The notes below the pieces were generated by a model, which had not been told where the DNA came from, ran no database searches, and was given only the letters and a program-made list of their open reading frames with translations. Below are positions 21,133-30,934 of a stretch of DNA of 41,893 nt, one piece after another. Location: NCBI GenBank assembly GCA_900095095.1, contig FMBT01000113.1, positions 1-41,893 of the forward strand, written 5' to 3'. Source of the DNA: Fragilariopsis cylindrus CCMP1102 (Eukaryota > Bacillariophyta > Bacillariophyceae > Bacillariales > Bacillariaceae). The position numbers and the translations under genes are program-made. Each line of letters begins with the position of its first letter. Within the stretch, counting starts at the first letter, position 1.

Positions 21133-21530
21133 AGTTTGTTGCACTTTTGTTTTTTGAACTTGATAGCAGCCTTCCCCAACTGGCCACCACCAGTTCTAAA
21201 CGATTGAACAGTACCAACCATGATAAACAAATATTTATCTTCATAATCAAATAATTATCGCGCAGCTAACATTTTGCACAATTTCTAGCGATAACCGCGA
21301 ATATTCCCACAGTGCTCTTCCATAAATGAGTAGCTACGGGCTTATAACGCAGCGTAGGTGTGACCCATACAAAGCAAACTTTGCGTATTTCAACCTGATA
21401 AAAAGACAAGTATCTTTGAGCGGGGGCGTACTGTGTCTCAAAGGTGGGTGCTAGGTCCAATTTTTGAGGGAATTAAAGTGGCGCTTTTATAATAGATCAA
21501 ATATTTGGTACTTTCTTTTAGAGTAGGCTA
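21133..21530. other. intergenic, nothing recognised
   Basis: About 400 bp between the ends of two converging genes (CCCH protein and the plastid-targeted unknown). A minus-strand frame at 21266-21460 has no domain or neighbour support. No tRNA cloverleaf or strong terminator-like structure was seen. Confidence 0.5.
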
Positions 21531-22634
21531 CTAGTTATTTTTCTTCCATATCCGTATTGCATCATCTAATCGTCGTATTATAGCACGTTCTGTTGTACGT
21601 TTTATTATTGTATCACCATCAATATCACAACGACGGAGTATTATTCCAATGTTACTACTTTTAATTTTATTTGCACTTGTATTTATATTTATGATTTCAA
21701 TTTGCACACCACCAGGACTCCAAGCATCTACTTTCGCATTTTTACGATCTGGTATTGAACCATTCTTTTCCATCGATTTTTGTTCCTTGTAGCTTAAATA
21801 TCGTTTCGGTGGACGGAATATTAATTTCATTGTCATCATGATAATGTTATTATTATCATTATTATCATTATCATTATCATTATTATCATCATTATCATTG
21901 TTGATGTCATCATTACTTATCTTAAACTTAGAGGATGTAACAGGTGTCGTCAATCCTTTATCATTTTGAAGTGATATTCTCGACCATACTTCAAGAAAAT
22001 TCGTTAAGCTTTCTACTGATGTTGATGTTGATGATGTTGTTGATGATGTCATTGATGATGTTGTTGATGATGTCATTGATGATGGCGTTGATGATGATAA
22101 TCTAGCAGATTCTTCTATCTCAATTTCTGTTGCTAACTCCTCTTGCTCATAATGCGCGTCGTCGTCTTCCCAAACATTCTCCCAGTGTGCTAATATTAAA
22201 TCAGGATTATCATCCTCCTGCTTCTTCTTCGTATCTTCTTCGTTTATTATAGATGGAAATAAAATTGATTCCAAATTGTTCCAAAATGATCTCTTATTAC
22301 TATTTCTGTTGATATTATTGTTGCTACTATTGGTGACTATTACTGCTGATGTTGTATCGGTGGGAATTATTGTTGTTGTCCAATTAGATATGGCTGCTGC
22401 TGTCGTTGTCGTCGTTGTTGTTGTCGTTGTTGTCGATGGGGAAGACCGTAAACATAATGATGACGACGATGACGTCAATGTCAATGGTGTAGCGTGGTGA
22501 ACAACGAAAAAAGCGTTAACACCATTATTGCTTATAATTACACGCATCAGTATTACTTGTAGTAGCGACAGTATCATCGCCATCGATAAAATTGGTAGAA
22601 GCAACAACATCGGTTGTTTTGCTTTCTTCGGCAT
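21531..22634 (-). CDS. plastid-targeted protein of unknown function
   Basis: A 367-residue protein in one frame. Residues 9-40 form a hydrophobic signal peptide, followed by GVNAFFVV, a good match to the Ala-Phe cleavage site of diatom plastid preproteins, and then a Ser/Thr-rich transit region. The middle is low-complexity: a Met-Thr-Ser-Ser repeat at about residues 183-208 and an Asn/Asp run at about 242-266. Two islands look conserved. One is residues 128-160 with NPDLILAHWENVWED. The other is the C-terminal 100 residues, with FRPPKRYLSYKEQKSMEK, PDRKNAKVDAWSPGGVQIEI and a basic helix RTTERAIIRRLDDAIRIWKK. I do not recognise the family; the last block resembles conserved diatom proteins without assigned function. 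Repeat D begins about 20 bp upstream of its start. Confidence 0.7.
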   Translation of the reverse strand: MPKKAKQPMLLLLPILSMAMILSLLQVILMRVIISNNGVNAFFVVHHATPLTLTSSSSSLCLRSSPSTTTTTTTTTTTAAAISNWTTTIIPTDTTSAVIVTNSSNNNINRNSNKRSFWNNLESILFPSIINEEDTKKKQEDDNPDLILAHWENVWEDDDAHYEQEELATEIEIEESARLSSSTPSSMTSSTTSSMTSSTTSSTSTSVESLTNFLEVWSRISLQNDKGLTTPVTSSKFKISNDDINNDNDDNNDNDNDNNDNNNIIMMTMKLIFRPPKRYLSYKEQKSMEKNGSIPDRKNAKVDAWSPGGVQIEIININTSANKIKSSNIGIILRRCDIDGDTIIKRTTERAIIRRLDDAIRIWKKNN

Positions 22635-22655
22635 TATATCGCTCGTCGTAGTGGG

Positions 22656-22960
22656 AGTAAGTTAGTTGGACGTGATGAGATAGTATATTCGTAGCACCAT
22701 GGCATGTGTTGGTATGTGGTTCCCCCAATCGTCCATCGTTCTGTTGCCTAACTTTTAACATATAAACAAAACACAAACACATCTTGCTATTAATATCTTT
22801 TGATTTTGATTATTGATTCATTCATTTATGCTGACTGACTGACTCACTGAGCCTGATTTAAGAATGATAGGAGGATATGAAAAATTAAATAATATGTCAA
22901 AATATTTATATTGAGTGGATTTTTTTAAATCGATTTTTTAAGTTTGCTACATTATCGTTC
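22656..22960 (+). repeat. intergenic repeat D, copy 1
   Basis: The order of shared blocks is TAAGTTAGTTGGA, GTAGCACCATG(G)CATGTG, TTGCCTAACTTTTAACA, ATCTTGCTA, TGATTTTGATT, CATTCATTTATGCTGACTGA, GAATGATAGGAGGATATG and AAGTTTGCTACATT. The same order recurs at 25113-25470, and a shorter version at 23063-23280. It has no coding capacity. Confidence 0.75.
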
Positions 22961-22970
22961 GTCGTTTTCT

Positions 22971-23061
22971 ATTCTATTCTATTCTATTCTATTCTTCTTC
23001 TTCTTCTTCTTCTTCTTCTTCTTCTTCTTCTTCTTCTTCTTCGTAGTAGTAGTAGTAGTAG
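22971..23061 (+). repeat. compound microsatellite (TTCTA)n(TTC)n(GTA)n
   Basis: About five TTCTA/ATTCT units are followed by about sixteen TTC units and then six GTA units, ending in GGAGTAAGTTAGTTGGA, where copy 2 of repeat D starts. Its location at the junction of the duplicated copies suggests that slippage or recombination took part in the duplication. Confidence 0.9.
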
Positions 23062-23062
23062 G

Positions 23063-23280
23063 AGTAAGTTAGTTGGATGTGGATGTGATGATCGTTTCGC
23101 AGCAGCATAATGGATGCCAAGGTTAGTATTTTCCTACCACCATGTTATGTGTAGGTATGTGGTTTCCCCCTCCCATGGTCCATCGTCATGATGGTTCTGT
23201 TGCCTAACTTTTAACATAAACATTTTTGATTTTTGATTGATTGATGAATTCGATTCATTCATTCATGCTGAGTAAATGGT
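23063..23280 (+). repeat. intergenic repeat D, copy 2 (partial)
   Basis: This shares the left part of repeat D (AAGTTAGTTGGATGTG, ACCATGTTATGTGTAGGTAT, GTTGCCTAACTTTTAACATA and TTCATTCATGCTGA). It lacks the (CTGA)n run and the right-hand blocks present in copies 1 and 3. An extra 30-40 bp (CGCAGCAGCATAATGGATGC) is inserted near the left end. Confidence 0.7.
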
Positions 23281-23385
23281 AATCAACAATTATATTACTT
23301 CACATAATGATTTTGAATTATTTAAAACAATCTCCCACAAAGAAAAAAATAGATGTTTCTTTGTGTCGGATCAAGTTGAACGATT

Positions 23386-24820
23386 TCAAAGAACAGCCCC
23401 CCTCTCACTCTGGACGCAGGAAGTATCATCCCGTGACCGAGGATTGTTATTATATTTCTTTTTTTGCAAATCATCGGCCCACTGCACTAATGCCGAAAAG
23501 TACGTCTCATTCACATAAAACTTATCCACACGATAGGAATAAGGATCATGATTATTATTATGGTGGCAAGTGAATTCGGGCGGAGGCCATCGTCCCCTGA
23601 CCAATTTAGGTCGATAGATGGAATGCGCAACAGCTGGAATGCGCATTGGAGGGTTTTTGATAGTGTGCTGCATAAAGGAACGGTCCGAGAATTGCCATCC
23701 AAATGGCCATCCATCCACCGCCACGTGCCGTCCACGAGGTAGGATAGCTATTGCAGTGGGTTTGTTGTACCACATCATGAAAACACGTGACAAAGGCACT
23801 GTATGTCACATCTGTTTCCGAGCTATTGGCTGCCTGACCAGCCATCCGGCATTCCTCCCATCCAGCCACGCCATCATCTGCCAAACGGTGTAGTAGATGC
23901 CAGTGGAGTGCACCGTTATCCGAATTTGCTCCTCCGTAGTGTAGTAGCTGCCTACCATCATCATCCTCCCCGAGCTGCTGATGGACATATTTCTCGGGAT
24001 ACAATTCGGCCCATGATCGTATATAGTCGCGTCCAAACTTGCTATTCTTCACTAGATAGCAGTATGCCAGGACCTCGTTGTTATGAAATCTCAGGCTATG
24101 AATGACATCTCCATTGTATCCGTTCTTACTTGCCTCAATGTACTCCTCAATTCGATGATTGGAATTGATCACCGCAATATCCCCATCTAACACGAGGAAC
24201 CAATGATCCTGCTGCTTCTCTGAATTCAGACGACTAGAAGCACTGTTTGCGTTTGCGGCAGCACTCATCATCATTAACTTTTGAACGGTACACTGTCGCT
24301 GAAAATGGATATCACTCGTCCTCTGTTGGCACTCACTATCGATATTCGCTGAAATGAACTCGTATCCTTGTAATCGAGCGTAACAATCGAGGTTGTCAAT
24401 GTTGTGGGCTAGTTTGGAGCGACTGGGGTCATCGGAGACCTGTACAATCGAAATACGCACTTGTTGGGGTAGTAGAGCTGGCAGCAGAGACAACACACCC
24501 TTCTTAAATAAGGAATCTGTAAGGTTTGTTGTGGAGCTGGCCGGAGGCGGCAGCAGCAGCTGCATGTGTGGTGGCCTTTTCTGGTGCGCCATCTAGATAG
24601 GAATCGAGGACGGAATCGAGATGGGACACCGTGGACTTCTCGTGGTTCACCCCAAAAGTGACCACCTCTGTATGGTAAATAAGACTGAGATTGATATACG
24701 ACAAAACAATGCAGATCGATACTGCAAAGACAATAATAATGTGGTTGTGAAACCGAAGGATCGTCGCAAATTAAAAATAGACTTCTTCTGTAGTACGGGT
24801 GGTTTCCTCATTATTCTCAT
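23386..24820 (-). CDS. DUF273-like glycosyltransferase, type II membrane, frame-broken
   Basis: A Golgi-type nucleotide-sugar transferase. From an ATG at 24820 the N-terminus is a basic tail (MRIMRKPPVLQKKSIFNLRR). A membrane anchor follows in the next frame (VFAVSICIVLSYINLSLIYH), after a break at 24750-24752. The GT-A-like domain lies in the frame 23606-24592. It includes VRISIVQVSDD, LVLDGDIAVINSNHRIEEYI (the DxD-like DGD), VIHSLRFHNNEVLAYCYLVK and GANSDNGALHWHLLHRL. This pattern matches the DUF273 family of putative glycosyltransferases. The C-terminal part (VDGWPFGWQFSDRSFMQHTI) lies in a third frame ending at 23386, with the change somewhere in 23750-23830. Another change near 24577-24580 (TTTT run) joins anchor and domain. 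The acceptor is unknown. The family call is good; the exact reading path is inferred. Confidence 0.72.
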
Positions 24821-25494
24821 GATGCCTTGTGCATGAAATGAATGCTTTGACAGTCTGGTGGGACGGCATTAATTGTTGTGCAGGTAGGTTCGCTTCTGCT
24901 GCTGCAGCGCGGAAATATTATATTTGACTACTCTTTTTAAAGAGAGAGAGAGATTACTTGACCGATATTTTTGTAGTGTTAACAGAGTAAAAGAGTGAAA
25001 GATTTGTGAACTAAAGCGAACCTATCCACAGTACTGTAGCGGTTTCTCTCAACTTATATTCAAATAATTATCTATGCCATTTCTTGTCAACGGATAAAGT
25101 AGGACTGACTTAGTTAGTTAGTTAGTTGGATAGGATTTTGTAGCACCATGTCATGTGTAGGTATGTGGTTTCCTCCTCCATCGTCCATCGTCATGGTTCT
25201 GTTTGCCTAACGAACTTTTAACAGAAACACATCTTGCTAATTAATTAATATATCTTTTTGATTTTTGATTTGATTGATCTGATTCATTCGATATTCATTC
25301 ATGCTGACTGACTGACTGACTGACTGACTGACTGACTGAGCCTGATAGAATGATAGGAGGATATGGTAAAGTAATTAATAGGACTAGGAATTGTTTTTAT
25401 TGTTTAATAATTATGATTTTTTTTTTAAAATCGATTTTCAATATATTTGTTAAGTTTGCTACATTTTCATTTTCATCATCAACACCGTTTTATT
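24821..25494. promoter_or_regulatory. divergent upstream region with repeat D copy 3
   Basis: This lies between the starts of the glycosyltransferase (-) and the saccharopine-dehydrogenase-like gene (+). The right half is copy 3 of repeat D, which includes a (CTGA)n run at about 25302-25338 and ends within 25 bp of the ATG at 25495. No other signal could be supported. Confidence 0.5.
25113..25470 (+). repeat. intergenic repeat D, copy 3
   Basis: This is the longest copy. Shared with copy 1 are GTAGCACCATGTCATGTGTA, TTTTAACA with CACATCTTGCTA, the CTGA run (eight or nine units here, two or three in copy 1), GAATGATAGGAGGATATG and AAGTTTGCTACATT. It forms the immediate upstream region of the gene at 25495 and may therefore contain that gene's promoter. 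Confidence 0.75.
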
Positions 25495-27078
25495 ATGACG
25501 ATGCTGGTATTGCGGCGACATCATCGTCCATCTGGAGTATCATTACTACTATTTGCATCATCATTTTTAGTCAGTGTTGTTAACGGCTTCGGGTTGTCAT
25601 CAAGTAGTAGTAGCAGTAGTTTTTCTACAACAACAACAACTTCAATACGACGAAAACGAATACAAGTACAAAAACGAACATTATTGACGTCGTTGACAAA
25701 CAATGATGAAGATAATGTTTTTAGTATTACGGCCTTATCGGCTGGAAACAACGACGGCGGCGATAATAATGATAATACTGGTACTACACCAGCAACACCA
25801 ACAATACCACCAGCAACAACTGTATTAGTGGTGGGTGGATCAGGTCGTGTGGGTGGATCCACTGTACGGTGGTTACAAGAATTAGCGGGACGTACTGAAA
25901 ATAATAAATTAAATATAAAAATTAAAGTGGGTGGTCGTACAAAAAAATCCTTCGAGCAAGCCAAGAAACGTGGTGTACTACCCTTGGAGATGAATGCTGA
26001 GGATGATTTTATACAATTGGATTGGGCTGAATGGAATGAGGAACAAATTGAAACTGCCATTTTATCATCATCTGATAGTAATAATAATATTGGATTAGTA
26101 GTTCATACCGCTGGTCCATTCCAGGGACGGACGGATCCCACGTTATTACGTTGTTGTATCAAACATAATATTCATTATGTGGATGTCTGTGATGAATATG
26201 AATTAGCAGTCACCTCCAAAGAATTATTTCATGATGATGCGAAACAATTAGGTATCACCGCTGTTGTCTCCTCCGGTATCTGGCCGGGTGTATCCGCATT
26301 AATGGCAGCAAATGCTGTGGAAAAACTAGAAGAACAAGACGAAAATAAAAATAATGAAAATTCAAATAAAGCGGATACGATTGATTTTTCTTTCTTTACC
26401 GCCGGTACGGGCAATGCCGGACCCACCATTGTCTCTGCCACATTTTTATTATTAGCTACACCGGTACTAGCCTATCGCAATTCTAAAAAAGTAGAATTAG
26501 AACCCTGGACGGAAAAACGAATGATTAATTTTGGAAAATCAATTCAGGAGAAATCGGTGTGGTTATTAGATAATCCCGACGTTCCAACCACCGCAGTAAG
26601 TTTAGGTAGTGGTAGTAGTGGCATACCAAATGTCTCCTCACGATTTGGTACCGATCCCTTACCATGGAATTATTTATTTGGTGCTATGAAAGCGATCCCT
26701 CGATCGATTTTGTACAATCGTGAAATAATGCAAAATTTTGCTTTATTTTCGGAACCAATTATTCGAGTTGTCGATCAGATGGTGGGTTCGACCAATGCTA
26801 TGCGTGTCGATGTCTCTAATAAAGATAACACAAAAACTATTACCTCCTTAATTGTACACAATGATTTAGAAATGGCGGTGGGATTAGCCACAGCTGCCTT
26901 TGCTATAGAAGTATTAAAAAGTAATAATAAAAATGGAGATAATGATGACGATGACGAACAACAAGAACAGCAACAAACCATTCCATCAGGTGTTTGGTAT
27001 CCAGCAGAATTACCAAAACAAGCTCGATTAAATATATTAGAAGTAGTGAAGGAAGGTACTATAACGTATGAAGTATAA
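25495..27078 (+). CDS. saccharopine-dehydrogenase-like oxidoreductase, plastid-type leader
   Basis: A 527-residue protein from the ATG at 25495 (an upstream TTG at 25447 opens the same frame but is unlikely). Residues 12-31 form a hydrophobic signal peptide ending VVNGFGLSS, a Phe-containing plastid cleavage site. A Ser/Thr/Asn-rich spacer follows. A Rossmann NAD(P)-binding motif, VLVVGGSGRVGGSTVRWL (about residues 109-126), begins the catalytic part. LVVHTAGPFQGR, YVDVCDEYELAV and VVSSGIWPGVSALMAANAVE follow in the order seen in the saccharopine dehydrogenase N-domain family. The second half includes TAGTGNAGPTIVSATFLLL and ends IPSGVWYPAELPKQARLNIL. Such proteins need not act on saccharopine; several plastid members are uncharacterised reductases. 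It is single-exon and intact, and convergent with the SET gene 436 bp away. Confidence 0.82.
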   Translation: MTMLVLRRHHRPSGVSLLLFASSFLVSVVNGFGLSSSSSSSSFSTTTTTSIRRKRIQVQKRTLLTSLTNNDEDNVFSITALSAGNNDGGDNNDNTGTTPATPTIPPATTVLVVGGSGRVGGSTVRWLQELAGRTENNKLNIKIKVGGRTKKSFEQAKKRGVLPLEMNAEDDFIQLDWAEWNEEQIETAILSSSDSNNNIGLVVHTAGPFQGRTDPTLLRCCIKHNIHYVDVCDEYELAVTSKELFHDDAKQLGITAVVSSGIWPGVSALMAANAVEKLEEQDENKNNENSNKADTIDFSFFTAGTGNAGPTIVSATFLLLATPVLAYRNSKKVELEPWTEKRMINFGKSIQEKSVWLLDNPDVPTTAVSLGSGSSGIPNVSSRFGTDPLPWNYLFGAMKAIPRSILYNREIMQNFALFSEPIIRVVDQMVGSTNAMRVDVSNKDNTKTITSLIVHNDLEMAVGLATAAFAIEVLKSNNKNGDNDDDDEQQEQQQTIPSGVWYPAELPKQARLNILEVVKEGTITYEV

Positions 27079-27514
27079 AAAGTATATTATAAGATCAATC
27101 ATATTAGCTTTATTACTAGCAGCTAAAAGTTACTGAGTGCATTATGTAAGAAAAGAAACAATAGTAATAATGATGTCGGGAATTGCACTGTTAATAAAGA
27201 GCAGAAAGTAGAATTGTTGGAATTTGAACTTAAAGATGGCAACCATGAAGAAAGAAAGAAAAGGAATAGTGATATAAATGATGAATTTCTGGCAGTTTCC
27301 CTAGTAGTTGTATATATTAGTAGTAGGACTACTAGGAATAGAATCGTAAGAAAAGTCTGTTTTTATCTACTTTTAATATAACACTAGTGAGCTAATGGAA
27401 CGGATCCGTATCTATATCTAATTTGCTGTAGCTTTTCTAATATTTTCCCTCAAAAAAAATGACCAAATCGAGACCTCTTTTCTAAATTTGGTGGCCACGT
27501 ATTGATTCATTCAT
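27079..27514. other. intergenic, convergent gene ends
   Basis: The 436 bp between two converging 3' ends presumably holds both 3' untranslated regions. It contains a short inverted motif AGTAGTTGTATATATTAGTAG near 27303-27324, and an A8 run at about 27453. No gene or RNA was recognised. Confidence 0.5.
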
Positions 27515-28819
27515 CTATTTAGCAAAACCTTTACTACTAGTACTACTCGTGTTTGAGTTATTGGTAGTAGTCTTCTTTCTATTCTTGGTTTTGTTTTTCT
27601 TGTTCTTGTTCGCATTATTATCACTGCTGCTTTTTTTGAAACCACCACCACTACCAGTCGCAGCCGTTGCTGTTGCTGTTGCAACTGCTGATGATGTTAA
27701 CATACTACTACTAGTAAGAGTAGTAGCTTTTTTATTCACCACATTTTTTCTTCGTTCCGACATATCGGACATAATATCAGTTAACATATTGTCCGCTTCT
27801 TCTTTTGTTGTTGTTGTTGCTGCTGCACCATTACTACTACTATTTCCGTTACCGTTATTCCCTGAATTATTATTTTTTAAATCAGATGATATACGACTTA
27901 ACCAATACCCTTCCCCATAACTCAAAAAGATTTCTTGATTTTTTCCTATATCTTTTGTTGCTACCATACCTACATGTGCACCATCTTCCATCAGAAAATT
28001 AGCTGAATTATAGTTGGAGACCGAATTTGTATAATATACTTCACGTTTTGTGGCATCAAAATCATTTAAATACGCACCATCATTGGCATAATGGGCACAA
28101 TAGGATGTATCATATGGAATAAAAGTTGGATCACCAATAATTGAGATAGAATCATTCAATTCTGTTTCATATCCACGACTTTCATAGGTTAATATACGAT
28201 CAATTTTACGATCTTTTATATCAATATGATCCCCAAACATTACATTTGTTATTAATGGAATATTTTTTTTCTTACTATCTTTGCTAGTCTTCTTGTTACC
28301 ATCTTCATCTTCATTTTTTCTAATAATAACAGCATCACCCGGATATAAGGTAATTAATTCACCATTTTTGATATTCCGACTAGCAAATAAACCATTCCCA
28401 CCATTTGGTATAGTACTGTTACGAACGGTACAACGATTTAATTGTAACTCAGAGAATCGTGTCGATAATAATCGTAAACATAACTCATGATCTTCTACAC
28501 CTAATTTTTTTATATTATCACGATAATATTGTCGTGTTTCTGCTAATCTTAATAATAATTCCTCTTTTGTTAAATAATCATTCTCATTCTCATTCTCATT
28601 GTTGTTGTTGATGTTGTTGTTGTTGCTGTTGTTGTTGTTGTCGTCTAATGCTCCTGTCGCCTTGAGAGGTTTCAGGTAATAATTCCGCTGCTCCTGCTGG
28701 TGGTGGTGGTGGTGGTGATGTATCTTATTTGAATTTGTTGTAGTTGCTGGTACGACCACGAAACTTGAAATATGTGGTAGTGGTGTCATCATCATTATCA
28801 TCATCATAAGAAACGTCAT
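27515..28819 (-). CDS. SET-domain lysine methyltransferase with plastid-type leader
   Basis: A 434-residue protein in one frame. The N-terminus is a Met-rich hydrophobic signal peptide followed by ISSFVVVP, again a Phe-containing plastid-type site. A His run and an Asn run follow (HHHHHHH near residue 35; Asn/Glu near 60-80). A helical segment precedes the SET domain, which begins at NGGNGLFASRNIKNGELITL (about residue 139). It continues with SYCAHYANDGAY and NSANFLMEDGAHVGMVATKD, and ends IGKNQEIFLSYGEGYWLSRI (about residue 305). The GLFA start, the NxxHxx-like Asn-rich middle and the terminal YGEGYW correspond to the S-adenosylmethionine and substrate sites of the family. The tail is low-complexity and basic (KNKKNKTKNRKKTT). 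A plastid SET enzyme would modify plastid proteins rather than histones, but the location is predicted only from the leader. Confidence 0.8.
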   Translation of the reverse strand: MTFLMMMIMMMTPLPHISSFVVVPATTTNSNKIHHHHHHHQQEQRNYYLKPLKATGALDDNNNNSNNNNINNNNENENENDYLTKEELLLRLAETRQYYRDNIKKLGVEDHELCLRLLSTRFSELQLNRCTVRNSTIPNGGNGLFASRNIKNGELITLYPGDAVIIRKNEDEDGNKKTSKDSKKKNIPLITNVMFGDHIDIKDRKIDRILTYESRGYETELNDSISIIGDPTFIPYDTSYCAHYANDGAYLNDFDATKREVYYTNSVSNYNSANFLMEDGAHVGMVATKDIGKNQEIFLSYGEGYWLSRISSDLKNNNSGNNGNGNSSSNGAAATTTTKEEADNMLTDIMSDMSERRKNVVNKKATTLTSSSMLTSSAVATATATAATGSGGGFKKSSSDNNANKNKKNKTKNRKKTTTNNSNTSSTSSKGFAK

Positions 28820-29516
28820 CGTAAAAGTAGTGTATGGATGATTGCGGAATACGATGCCGTTTTATATATGAGACTGGTATGATATGAGACTGGTATGGTG
28901 TGTGTTGTTGTTGTTGTTGTTCTTGTTGTTGTCGAGAAAATATTAGTTAGAGATGCTTTTGTTTTTTATTGATTTAGCCAAGAGGGATCCTATTGATTAT
29001 TAAACGAACGGACAGTACAAGTTGGTACAGGTCTTCCGTTAGTAGTCAGTCGTGCATTATAAAGGGGGGGGGACTAAAAGTCGTTCAATAATTCCCCCTT
29101 GTTGAAACAAGTGAACAAGAAGATGAATTTTATTTATGGCACATTCATAAGTTACTCCTGTGATGTGAGACACAAGGAAAGAATGGGGAGTGGAGTGACT
29201 AAAATGTCAAGACATGTTGAGAAACTGGAAGCAGTTTTGGAAGAGATTCTGACGGCTTACTATGTATGAATCCAAGCTGGTATGTTGGTAAGATAGAAGA
29301 TGCCTACAAGCAATACTTCAAGGAGATGCCAAACTAGAAGAACAGATCACCTCTAGTGAAAGAATACCATCCAGATTGTGCCATGCACTACTGAACTATA
29401 TGCAGTCGAACACGCATATCCATCCTTCACGAGACGTCGCGTTATGTAAACTTATTCTGAATATATGGAATAGGCTTTTTTTTTAAGACGATTTAAAATT
29501 AAAATAAAACTTATCT
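28820..29516. other. intergenic, with a possible small coding remnant
   Basis: The left part (28820-29090) is upstream of the SET gene and holds a (TTG)n run at about 28903-28932 and a G9 run near 29064. A 48-codon frame at 29123-29269 (+) has amphipathic, coding-like composition. The following sequence to about 29450 has a less biased base composition than the surroundings but no longer open frame. It may be remnant mobile-element or gene sequence; no family was recognised. Confidence 0.4.
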
Positions 29517-30017
29517 TTACTTTTGTTTTGCCATTTTGTCGTATGTCGTCGTCGTTCCACATCCAAGCTGATAATACAATCCAGCACGGGCAATAAGTCC
29601 AAACTTGACCACATCCCCAATTGCATTATCTTCAGGTGGTGAGATAAATTCCACTTTACCACCACTGCTACTACTGATGTCGGTTCCACATAGTACTGAT
29701 CCGTGACTTTCAAATCCAATATAGTCTGCCGATTGTAGATTTGATACAACCATTATCCTTTCACCGACCATACTAGTTACATTAATACTACTAGTATTTG
29801 TACAACTACGAAAACTGGAAACAATTGTTCGTGTCTGATCATCTCCACAATCAATCTCTTCACAGATTAGTTGTGGTTCATTGCTTTCATTGTCGTCCTC
29901 GTCGGACTGATACGGCCAAGTCTTTACGATGCATCCCACCTTAAATACAATCTTACAAATGTCAGGTTGTGGTGATTTGTGTGCATTGTTAATTAATTCT
30001 TGAGTAGTCGTAGCCAT
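29517..30017 (-). CDS. EMAP-II/Arc1p-type tRNA-binding OB-fold protein
   Basis: A 166-residue protein consisting almost wholly of one tRNA-binding OB fold. The order is DICKIVFKVGCIVKTWPYQS (first strand), an acidic insert, LICEEIDCGDDQTRTIVSSF, GERIMVVSNLQSADYIGFES, HGSVLCGTD and KVEFISPPEDNAIGDVV. These correspond to the family's VGKI...HPxADxLY, the IDxGExxxRxIVSG segment, the NLKPxKxxGxxSxGM(L/V)LxAS segment and the PPEGxxxGxRV segment. Such domains occur alone or fused to aminoacyl-tRNA synthetases and help deliver tRNA. Here no fusion partner is visible, and the domain stops soon after the OB fold, shorter than the EMAP-II version. Some usual residues differ (SSF for SGL, CGTD for CASD). 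It lies 0.9 kb from the tRNA ligase on the same strand. Confidence 0.75.
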   Translation of the reverse strand: MATTTQELINNAHKSPQPDICKIVFKVGCIVKTWPYQSDEDDNESNEPQLICEEIDCGDDQTRTIVSSFRSCTNTSSINVTSMVGERIMVVSNLQSADYIGFESHGSVLCGTDISSSSGGKVEFISPPEDNAIGDVVKFGLIARAGLYYQLGCGTTTTYDKMAKQK

Positions 30018-30934
30018 TGTGTATTGTTTATTATGTACTATAATTTATCATTAGTACTACGTCTACTTACTGCCGGTACCTTATACACGTATTGCTATAT
30101 AATAAACTGAACTTGCTTGTTCGTACAGATGATTCCTTCAATTGGATTCGACTTTATTGCGATGTGCTTTTATCTATCCCTGTTTAGCTAGATCTAGTCT
30201 ACACGTTTAGTAACCTCCTATTCTTGAGGGTTCTGGTGGTATGATGTTTGTCTAACATTGCGGTATGTAAATTTATTTTTGGTTTGGAGATCTCAGTAAA
30301 GCAAGTTACAATATTTTTATCGGCTCATGTTGTCGTTGAATGAATCGTAGAACGTGCTTCAGATGTGTGATTGAATTGATCACGCGGTATTGCGCGAAAA
30401 TGAAGAAGGATCCGGGCAGAACGTTAGAATTCTACACGAAATCGAATCCATCAATCACATTTTTCCAATACTAACTAGAGATTATATACGATTAGTCCCA
30501 ATAACAGCTCGAAAATTTGATGCTGACAAACTATGCTAAGATCTTTAAAGAATGATAAGATGAAAGAGTTAAATGATTAGAAGAATGGGCGTTCTACCTG
30601 TTCAACCAATTATGCCTACTTAAAAGTGACCGTATGCTGGTATATACTGTACCTACATTACAATTGTGTCGTTAACTCGTATGCTTTCTCTTATTGATGC
30701 TAGCTAGACGCGACCACAGCAATAGAATGGAGACAACAGGAGATTTTATCCTTGTACTATATGAGCTAGTTATTTTAATGGGGACCAATTTCAACGGTAT
30801 ATCTGCTGTAGACGAAACTGAGTTTGTAAAATATAATGTTTCAGGAAAAATAACAGAATATAATAAATTATGTTAACTGTCCTATTGCGATAATCTTATA
30901 ATGAAACGTCGGGATCATAGCCGTATTTTTAGAA
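30018..30934. other. intergenic, nothing recognised
   Basis: About 0.9 kb between the start of the tRNA-binding protein gene and the end of the tRNA ligase gene. A plus-strand frame at 30694-30876 has no domain support. No RNA gene, repeat family or strong structure was noticed. Confidence 0.5.

Larger units (their letters stand above)
22635..23385. other. intergenic with duplicated repeat D and microsatellites
   Basis: This region lies between two minus-strand genes. It consists mainly of two copies of repeat D (22656-22960 and 23063-23280) separated by a compound microsatellite. No supported gene was found. A frame at 22525-22782 on the minus strand overlaps the repeat and has no support. 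Confidence 0.65.

Noticed and set aside
22525..22782. 85-residue minus-strand frame upstream of the plastid-targeted unknown
   Set aside because: It overlaps the unknown gene's start in a different frame and lies largely in repeat D.
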